From DATGFK01 sp040007395 (GTDB lineage Bacteria; Chloroflexota; Anaerolineae; Aggregatilineales; UBA2796), in NCBI GenBank assembly GCA_040007395.1, contig JBDTVG010000155.1:1-6452 (forward strand): a stretch of 6,452 nucleotides of DNA, in the 5' to 3' direction. The notes beneath the pieces are model-generated. The model saw only the letters and a list, made by a program, of their open reading frames with translations. It made no database searches and was not told where the DNA came from. The translations under genes and the position numbers were made by a program. This document shows, piece after piece, positions 1-4,851 of the stretch. Within the stretch, counting starts at the first letter, position 1. Each line of letters opens with the position of its first letter.

Positions 1-99
1 CCTTCGGATTGGGCTAGCAGCCGTAACACTTGTCCGGCAAATTTCCTCACTGGGTGCAAAGAAATAACGACTTATTTTTCCGATGATTGACTTAATTTA

Positions 100-702
100 A
101 TGCCGAATGCAGATCGCAGTGATCAAAAATTATTGGCGGCAGCGCTGGAGATTTTCCGCGAACAGGGCTATGTAGGCGCGACTCTGGAACAGGTCGCGCA
201 GCGTGCCAAGCTTGACCTAACCGACCTTCGCAGCCAGTTTGCCGACAAAAGCAGTTTGTTTACAGCCTTGTTCGCTGCTCACAATCCGATCAAGGATCTG
301 CTCAGTGCATTAGATAGTGTCGAAGGTGAGTCCACTGAAGACATTGTACGCGATGTCATGCGCCGCATGGTCAAGGTAATCGAACAGAACGAAGCGTTCC
401 TCGAACTGGCGGCTATCGACATTCAGGCCAACAACGGCGCGTTAGTTTCCACGATGATGTTGCAAGTAACTCCCAAAGCGCTGGCCTTACTAGAACGCCT
501 CAAAGCACTTGGGGAACTTCGTCCGGTAGCCGATGTGATTCTGGCTCGCACGCTCATTGCCCTGTTGATGGGGTTTGTGATATCGGAACGGGCCATGCCC
601 CAAGTGGCACGGCTGGCAATGCGCCTCTTTCCGCAGCGGGCATGGTTGGATGGCAGCGTTGATCTCCTGCTATACGGCATCCTCGAAGACGATGCCCATT
701 AA
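100..702 (+). CDS. TetR/AcrR-family transcriptional regulator
   Basis: This 200-residue protein has the layout of a TetR-type dimeric DNA-binding repressor. Residues about 8-54 form the N-terminal helix-turn-helix domain: an AALEIFREQGYVGAT stretch, then EQVAQRA, then a recognition-helix region ending in QFADKSSLF. The rest is helical and matches the variable ligand-binding/dimerisation half. The ligand cannot be read from sequence. One oddity is that the usual 'LYxHF' motif of the recognition helix reads LRSQF (residues 43-47), so the conserved tyrosine is replaced by arginine. ATG at 100 is the only usable upstream start, because an in-frame TGA lies at 88-90. No Shine-Dalgarno sequence precedes it, and positions 1-99 show no convincing promoter. 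It converges on the hydrolase gene, so that gene is not an obvious target. The regulated gene may lie upstream, outside the window. The family call is firm and the specificity is unknown. Confidence 0.88.
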   Translation: MPNADRSDQKLLAAALEIFREQGYVGATLEQVAQRAKLDLTDLRSQFADKSSLFTALFAAHNPIKDLLSALDSVEGESTEDIVRDVMRRMVKVIEQNEAFLELAAIDIQANNGALVSTMMLQVTPKALALLERLKALGELRPVADVILARTLIALLMGFVISERAMPQVARLAMRLFPQRAWLDGSVDLLLYGILEDDAH

Positions 703-713
703 CGCCAACTAGA

Positions 714-1397
714 CTATATAGAAAAACTGGAACCCGGATCGATAACAATAGCCTGACTATTGGTTTCGTTGGTGATGCGTTGCGCCCATCCTGCTGAATC
801 CTGATAAATCGCGGCAAAGGTGTTATAGTGAATCGGAAACACCGAACGCGGTTGAAGCCATTTGGTTGCCATGAGTGCATCGTCTGGCCCCATGGTGTAG
901 TTATCTCCGATAGGCAAGAACGCCACATCGATCCGCTGATCTCCGATAAGCCGCATATCCGAAAATAGCCCAGTATCACCCGCAAAATAGAGACGTTTAC
1001 CTTCTACCATCAACACGATCCCACACGCTAGCCCCGCATAAGTGCCGTCGGGGAGGGACGAACTATGTTCAGCCCTGACAAAACGGACATGCCCAAATGG
1101 ATGAGCGAATCCGCCCCCCACGTTTTGAGCATGGGTTCGCTGTACACCCTGTTTTCGCAACCACTCGGCAATTTCATGGACACTGATAACCATGGCATTT
1201 GTCCGCTTGGCGATGGGTACAGTATCGCCTAGATGATCGCCGTGTCCATGCGTGAGCAGGATATAGTCGGCGGGAATCTCATTGGGGCTGATCACTGCTA
1301 GAGGGTTGCCTGTCAGGAAAGGATCGATGAGTACAGATAAGCTGTTTATTTCGAGCCGGAAACCAGAATGGCTAAGCCATGTCACTGTTATTGTCAT
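714..1397 (-). CDS. UPF0173-family metallo-beta-lactamase-fold hydrolase
   Basis: This 227-residue cytoplasmic protein is a full-length member of the UPF0173 (YtkL-like) group of metal-dependent hydrolases. Numbered from the chosen start, it has an early LSHSGF (H10), LIDPFLTGNPL (23-33), and the metal-binding THGHGDHLGD motif (H50, H52, D54, H55). It also has a histidine in AEHSSS (H111), the bridging aspartate in FAGDTG (D141), and the last metal histidine in FPIHYNTF (H190). All expected metal ligands are present, so it should be catalytically competent. The physiological substrate of this family is not established. I chose ATG at 1397 because GGAG lies 6 bases upstream and the protein then begins with the family-typical strand before 'HS'. 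An ATG at 1409 would add four residues (MEQI) but would bury that ribosome-binding site in the coding region. The gene diverges from the DUF151 gene and converges on the TetR gene. Confidence 0.9.
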   Translation of the reverse strand: MTITVTWLSHSGFRLEINSLSVLIDPFLTGNPLAVISPNEIPADYILLTHGHGDHLGDTVPIAKRTNAMVISVHEIAEWLRKQGVQRTHAQNVGGGFAHPFGHVRFVRAEHSSSLPDGTYAGLACGIVLMVEGKRLYFAGDTGLFSDMRLIGDQRIDVAFLPIGDNYTMGPDDALMATKWLQPRSVFPIHYNTFAAIYQDSAGWAQRITNETNSQAIVIDPGSSFSI

Positions 1398-1403
1398 TAT
1401 TTG

Positions 1404-1407
1404 CTCC
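1404..1407 (-). promoter_or_regulatory. Ribosome-binding site deciding the UPF0173 start
   Basis: Read on the minus strand, GGAG is followed by CAAATA and then ATG at 1397, an ideal 6-base spacing. The alternative ATG at 1409 overlaps this site and has no comparable Shine-Dalgarno sequence of its own. This favours the shorter, 227-residue product. Confidence 0.6.
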
Positions 1408-1459
1408 ATGTCGAAACCCGTGCAGGCTATTCTTGAGATTGATGCGGCTACCTTTATGC

Positions 1460-1489
1460 AGTATAAGGCGGGTGTGCCATTCAGAGCAA
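1460..1489 (-). promoter_or_regulatory. Putative sigma70-type promoter for the UPF0173 gene
   Basis: On the minus strand, TTGCTC (1489-1484) and TATACT (1465-1460) are separated by 18 bases. The -10 matches the TATAAT consensus at 5 of 6 positions and the -35 retains the TTG core. Transcription would start near 1453, giving a leader of roughly 55 bases before the start codon at 1397. This is motif reading only. The Chloroflexota housekeeping consensus is assumed to resemble TTGACA/TATAAT. Confidence 0.45.
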
Positions 1490-1573
1490 TTCATAAGGAG
1501 TCACAATTCATTTTCTGCCATTCAGATGGCTTCGTTAGAAACTGTTTAAAATGCGTCCGTCTTGTTTGGAACG

Positions 1574-1603
1574 TTGGTTTTGTTTCGCGGAATCTGCTAT
1601 ACT
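1574..1603 (+). promoter_or_regulatory. Putative extended -10 promoter for the DUF151 gene
   Basis: TTGGTT (1574-1579) and TATACT (1598-1603) are 18 bases apart. The -10 is preceded by TGC (TG at 1595-1596), an extended -10 element. The predicted start is near 1610, giving a leader of about 50 bases to the ATG at 1661. It may also serve dnaB and the genes behind it if the hairpin after the DUF151 gene is read through. It is the best promoter candidate on this strand in the window. Confidence 0.55.
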
Positions 1604-1660
1604 GGTTCTTAATCCAGAGGGCTAACCATCTTTGGAATAAGCTGGTAAAAGGGCGGCAAA

Positions 1661-2170
1661 ATGATTGAAGTAACAATTGATAGTATTCGGGTGAGCCTGA
1701 TGTCGCAGCACCGCATTGTGATACTCAAGGACGCTGTAGGGGATCGCTATCTGCCTATCTGGATTGGGCCTTGCGAAGCCGATGCGATCACTGTTGAACT
1801 GCAAGAGGTCGAGGTATCGCGCCCTTTGACGCACGACCTGCTCAAGTCGATGATCTCCCAGATGGGTGGTGAAGTGGTTCAGATCATCATTAACGAACTG
1901 CGCAATGATGTCTTCTATGCCCGGATTGTGGTGGAAGCCAGCGGACGGCGGCTTGAGATCGACTCACGCCCCAGTGATGCAATTGCGCTGGCGGTACGGG
2001 TTCGTGTGCCGATCTTCGTCGAAGACAGCGTGATGGAGCGTGCAGCGAGTACGCCGGAGCAGGAAGTCAGTGCGGAACCGCAGAACAACGATACGCCGGA
2101 CGAACGCTTGAGCATTTTCAAGGATTTCGTAGATACGCTAGATCTCGACGATCTGGACGACAACGAATAG
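1661..2170 (+). CDS. DUF151 / bifunctional nuclease-domain protein
   Basis: This 169-residue protein has the BFN (DUF151) domain over residues about 1-128. Family landmarks are YLPIWIGPCEADAI (30-43), SRPLTHDLL (53-61), MGGEVVQIII (68-77), VFYARIVVE (84-92), and the signature SRPSDAIALAVR (102-113) followed by VPIFV (116-120). Members of this family have been reported to have RNase and DNase activity, but the bacterial role is poorly defined. After residue 128 there is a hydrophilic tail ending in the strongly acidic DTLDLDDLDDNE. No UVR motif, which some family members carry at the C-terminus, is visible. ATG at 1661 is preceded by a weak GGGCGG 4 bases away. The gene has its own promoter candidate and is followed by a hairpin 26 bases after its stop, just before dnaB. 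Its position beside replication genes suggests, but does not prove, a DNA-maintenance role. Confidence 0.9.
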   Translation: MIEVTIDSIRVSLMSQHRIVILKDAVGDRYLPIWIGPCEADAITVELQEVEVSRPLTHDLLKSMISQMGGEVVQIIINELRNDVFYARIVVEASGRRLEIDSRPSDAIALAVRVRVPIFVEDSVMERAASTPEQEVSAEPQNNDTPDERLSIFKDFVDTLDLDDLDDNE

Positions 2171-2196
2171 TTTGATCCCTTCCACATACAGCACAG

Positions 2197-2247
2197 CGGG
2201 GTTGCCAGACAGTACAAAATAGTACCGTATGCGGGCAACCCCGTTTT
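2197..2247 (+). terminator. Hairpin plus T-run between DUF151 and dnaB (terminator or attenuator)
   Basis: CGGGGTTGCC (2197-2206) pairs perfectly over 10 bp with GGCAACCCCG (2234-2243), followed immediately by TTTT (2244-2247). The 27-base loop contains a smaller GTAC/GTAC pairing (2212-2215 with 2222-2225). This looks like a Rho-independent terminator for the DUF151 transcript, though the T-run is short. The hairpin ends only about 25 bases before the dnaB start, and I see no clear dnaB promoter after it. It may therefore terminate partially and set the level of dnaB expression. Which of the two it does is inference. Confidence 0.6.
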
Positions 2248-2272
2248 AGACTCCAGAAAGCATCCTTGAATC

Positions 2273-4132
2273 ATGAGTGATAACCACACCAACGGAACCC
2301 CTGATCAGCTTGCGCCGCATTCGGTTGAAGCAGAGGAAGCTGTACTCGGTTCGGTACTCATCAACCCGGATGCGATTCTGGAAGTCGCGGCCTTTTTGCA
2401 AGCCTCAGACTTTTTCATTGTCAGAAATGCGTGGGTCTGGGATGCAATTACGGCTATTCACGAGCGCAGCGAAGCCGTTGATAACCTAACGGTTATTCAG
2501 GAATTACGCAGCCGCGACCAACTCGACAGTATTGGCGGCCCGTCGTATATCACCCATCTGATTAACAACACGCCGACACATATTCACGCCGAAACCTACG
2601 GGCGCATCGTTGAGCGTGCCGCGATTCGCCGCCGTTTGCTAGCCTCTGCTACCCGTATTGGGCAACTAGCCCTAGAAGAAAACGCCGAGATCAGCGACGT
2701 GATCGACCATGCCGAGTCAGAGTTGTTCGCGGTAACGGAACGGCGCTTGCGTCGGGATATGATCCCGCTGCACATCGCCGCTAGCGAATACTATGACCGG
2801 ATCGAGTACCTGTATGAACATCAGGACGAGCCACTAGGGATGCCGACTGGCTTTACCGATCTCGATCAACTGCTTGGTGGGCTGCAACGCTCCGACCTAG
2901 TAATTGTGGCGGCGCGTCCCGGTGTCGGCAAGACCAGTTTCATGCTCAGTATTGCGCTCAACGCGGCACGGTTGGGCACTGCCCGTACTGCGATTTACAG
3001 TATGGAAATGTCCACCGAACAATTGGTGCAGCGTCTTATTTCGGCGGAGACAACCATTAATTCGCAAAAATTACGCTTGGGCAATCTGGATGAACGCGAG
3101 TGGGGCGTGTTTGTCGAGGCGACAGGCAAACTTAGCAATTTGCGAATTTTTATGGACGATACGCCTGCTATCTCCATACCGCAGATGCGAACCAAAAGTC
3201 GCCGCCTATATCGTGAACATGGCCTTGATCTGATCATCGTTGATTACCTGCAACTGATGAGTGGTGGCGTAGGTCGCAACGATAACCGCGTTCAGGAGAT
3301 CAGCACGATCTCGCGGGGACTGAAGGAACTCGCCCGTGAGATCAATGTGCCTGTCCTCGCGGCGGCACAGCTTTCGCGTGCTGTCGAACAGCGTCAAGAT
3401 AAGCGCCCGATGCTCTCCGATTTGCGCGAGTCGGGTTGTCTGGCAGGTGACACACTGATCTATTTGCCCGATAGGGGGCGTTCCATACCGATCCGTGATC
3501 TGGTTGGGCAAAGCGATTTTCGTGTGTTGAGCCTAAATCCCGAAACGTGGAAATTTGAATCGGCAGCGGTATCCAACGCCTTTTGTACGGGCGTGAAGCC
3601 TGTTTATAGGCTAACAATGGAATTAGGCCGCAACATTCGCGCTACAGCTAACCACAAGTTTTTGACGATTAAGGGATGGAAGCGGCTAGACGAATTAACG
3701 ATTGGCGATTGTCTTGCCTTGCCAGAAATGCAAACAGAGATACAAGCACAATTCGCAGTTTATGCTGACGAGCATTCGGAAAACCCCTCTCCGAATTCAG
3801 AGAAGGGTTGGGGTGAGGTGAATTGGGACAAAATCGACTCAATCCTCCCCGATGGCGAAGCCGACGTTTACGATTTAACGGTGCCAGCCTACAGTAACTT
3901 CATTGCCAATAACGTAATTGTCCACAACAGCATCGAGCAGGATGCGGATATTGTGATGTTTATCTACCGTGATGATATGTACAACGAAGCCAGTGATCGC
4001 CAGAATCAGGCGGATATTATCGTCGCCAAACATCGCAATGGCCCGACCGGGGTAGTTACACTGTACTTCCGCAAGGAAGTGACGCAGTTTACTAACATGC
4101 AAAAGAGCAACATTAATCTGGCGGGTTATTAG
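2273..4132 (+). CDS. dnaB: Replicative DNA helicase DnaB, interrupted by an in-frame intein
   Basis: This 619-residue precursor would splice to a 455-residue DnaB, the usual size. DnaB is the hexameric ring helicase that unwinds the fork and recruits primase. The N-terminal domain spans about 12-115 (PHSVEAEEAVLGS at 15-27). A linker follows, and the RecA-like C-terminal domain begins near 187 (GMPTGFTDLDQLLGGL). Walker A is ARPGVGKT (214-221) and Walker B is LIIVDYLQLM with D324. The conserved AQLSRAVEQR and MLSDLRESG lie just before the insertion, and SIEQDADIVMFIYRDD with IVAKHRNGPTG lies after it. The intein occupies residues 389-552, between RESG and SIEQ. The Shine-Dalgarno sequence is weak (AGAAAG, somewhat distant). 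The gene is followed after 2 bases by the DnaD-domain gene, which suggests translational coupling. All helicase motifs are intact in the exteins, so activity should depend on splicing. Confidence 0.96.
   Translation: MSDNHTNGTPDQLAPHSVEAEEAVLGSVLINPDAILEVAAFLQASDFFIVRNAWVWDAITAIHERSEAVDNLTVIQELRSRDQLDSIGGPSYITHLINNTPTHIHAETYGRIVERAAIRRRLLASATRIGQLALEENAEISDVIDHAESELFAVTERRLRRDMIPLHIAASEYYDRIEYLYEHQDEPLGMPTGFTDLDQLLGGLQRSDLVIVAARPGVGKTSFMLSIALNAARLGTARTAIYSMEMSTEQLVQRLISAETTINSQKLRLGNLDEREWGVFVEATGKLSNLRIFMDDTPAISIPQMRTKSRRLYREHGLDLIIVDYLQLMSGGVGRNDNRVQEISTISRGLKELAREINVPVLAAAQLSRAVEQRQDKRPMLSDLRESGCLAGDTLIYLPDRGRSIPIRDLVGQSDFRVLSLNPETWKFESAAVSNAFCTGVKPVYRLTMELGRNIRATANHKFLTIKGWKRLDELTIGDCLALPEMQTEIQAQFAVYADEHSENPSPNSEKGWGEVNWDKIDSILPDGEADVYDLTVPAYSNFIANNVIVHNSIEQDADIVMFIYRDDMYNEASDRQNQADIIVAKHRNGPTGVVTLYFRKEVTQFTNMQKSNINLAGY
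3437..3928 (+). other. DnaB mini-intein (Hint protein-splicing domain, no homing endonuclease)
   Basis: This 164-codon element encodes a self-splicing protein insert. It begins with the nucleophile Cys1 (CLAGDTLIYL), directly after the extein RESG. Block B follows with TANH (T70, H73 of the intein). Block F is VYDLTV (D146), and it ends in VIVHN (H163, N164) followed by extein Ser+1. The first ~96 residues align without gaps to the Synechocystis DnaB intein as I remember it, including FCTG, TANHxFLTI and GWKRLDEL. The C-terminal part matches its WDxI...DLTVP...VHN segment, and the insertion point is the same. No LAGLIDADG endonuclease is present: only about 31 residues (97-127) link the two halves. 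In block F the histidine found in the Synechocystis sequence ('HNF') is serine here (S153). The catalytic Cys1, T70, H73, H163, N164 and Ser+1 are all present, so splicing is expected. Confidence 0.95.
3782..3818 (+). repeat. Palindromic interspersed-type repeat inside the intein linker
   Basis: AACCCCTCTC (3782-3791) pairs with GAGAAGGGTT (3800-3809) with one mismatch, around a loop containing GAATTC. It is followed by GGGGTGAGG (3810-3818). The core resembles the dispersed CCCCTCTCC...GGGTTGGGGTGAGG family that recurs between genes in many Chloroflexota and cyanobacteria. Here it is in frame and encodes intein residues 116-127 (NPSPNSEKGWGE). A second, competing 7-bp pairing joins ATTCGGA (3774-3780) with TCCGAAT (3790-3796). 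Only one copy lies in this window, so its repeat status rests on recognition of the motif. Confidence 0.6.
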
Positions 4133-4134
4133 CA

Positions 4135-4848
4135 ATGGCAGCGCAATCTTCCCAGAGTTTCAAAGGTTTCCCGGCGGGAAAGACAAGTTCGGTTCAGGTT
4201 CCGACATTGTTTTTCAGCGAACTACTGCCCCAGATCGACGATCTGGCAGAGTTGAAGTTAACGGTGTACTGCTTCTGGGCATTGCAGCAGCGCGAGGGCA
4301 AGTATCGTTATATCCGGCTGCGGGATATGCTCGATGATCGACTGCTGCTGGCAGGGCTAGGCGATGGGACGATAAGTGCCGAACAAGCCTTGCAAGCAGC
4401 GCTCGACTCGGCGGTGGCACGCGGGACGCTGCTGCATGTCGTTGTGCCGCAGATCGAGGATCACCTCTATTTTATGAACACCGAAAAGGGACGTGCCGCC
4501 GTTGAAGCGCTTGAACACGGCGACTGGCGACCCGGCCCGCACAGCAGCCCTATTGCACTGATCGCAGAACGCCCCAATATTTTTGTGCTGTATGAGCAAA
4601 ACATCGGCCCCTTGACCCCGATGCTAGGTGATATTCTCCGTGATGCAGAGAATACTTACCCGGCAGATTGGGTTGCCGAGGCTATGAAGATTGCGGTAGA
4701 AAGCAACAAACGCAACTGGCGCTATGTCGAGGCGATCCTGCGGCGCTGGACAACCGAAGGCAAAACATCGCGCTCCCAAACGAGCGACGTATCCAACCAG
4801 AATCCCTACTTGCAAGATGAATATTTCCGGCGGCATGAGGGTGAATAG
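4135..4848 (+). CDS. DnaD-domain primosome-type protein
   Basis: This 237-residue protein resembles DnaD-like replication proteins. An N-terminal part (about 22-125) begins with TLFFSELLPQIDDLAELKLTVYCFWAL and is likely a winged-helix domain. A charged linker follows near 128-145. The C-terminal DnaD/DnaB_2-type domain spans about 148-208, with the family's YxxxIG motif as YEQNIG (153-158) and the closing NWRYVEAILRRW (194-205). The tail is polar and probably disordered. In Firmicutes, DnaD acts between the initiator or restart proteins and the helicase loader. By analogy this protein may help bring DnaB and the downstream AAA+ loader to DNA. It starts 2 bases after the dnaB stop and lacks a strong ribosome-binding site close by, consistent with coupled translation from dnaB. 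The domain assignment is good. The exact role in this lineage is inferred. Confidence 0.82.
   Translation: MAAQSSQSFKGFPAGKTSSVQVPTLFFSELLPQIDDLAELKLTVYCFWALQQREGKYRYIRLRDMLDDRLLLAGLGDGTISAEQALQAALDSAVARGTLLHVVVPQIEDHLYFMNTEKGRAAVEALEHGDWRPGPHSSPIALIAERPNIFVLYEQNIGPLTPMLGDILRDAENTYPADWVAEAMKIAVESNKRNWRYVEAILRRWTTEGKTSRSQTSDVSNQNPYLQDEYFRRHEGE
4837..4843 (+). promoter_or_regulatory. Ribosome-binding site of the AAA+ loader gene
   Basis: GAGGGTG lies 8 bases before the ATG at 4852, inside the last codons of the DnaD-domain gene. It fixes the loader start and indicates close translational linkage of the two genes. Confidence 0.6.
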
Positions 4849-4851
4849 ACC

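Noticed and set aside
1..99. Promoter or end of an upstream gene at the left edge
   Set aside because: No -35/-10 pair with acceptable spacing and no family-like reading frame could be recognised in 99 bases.
554..985. Minus-strand open frame of 143 codons across the TetR/UPF0173 boundary
   Set aside because: It lies in another frame of two genes with clear family motifs, has no ribosome-binding site of note, and has an unprotein-like composition.
1282..1668. Plus-strand open frame of 128 codons overlapping the hydrolase start and the intergenic region
   Set aside because: It runs antisense to the conserved UPF0173 N-terminus, crosses both promoter candidates, and its translation (Cys/Trp-rich, no domain) resembles no protein family.
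3126..3152. GCAAA...TTTGC hairpin followed by an A/T-rich stretch inside dnaB, as a possible internal terminator
   Set aside because: The stem is only 5 bp, low in GC, and lies within conserved coding sequence. Chance occurrence is likely.
2904..3233. Plus-strand frame of 109 codons inside dnaB
   Set aside because: It is a +1 shadow of the DnaB RecA-like domain, rich in Arg/Trp/Cys, with no independent support.
3206..3617. Minus-strand frames opposite the DnaB motif region and the intein start
   Set aside because: They are antisense shadows of conserved helicase and intein codons, with no recognisable domains.
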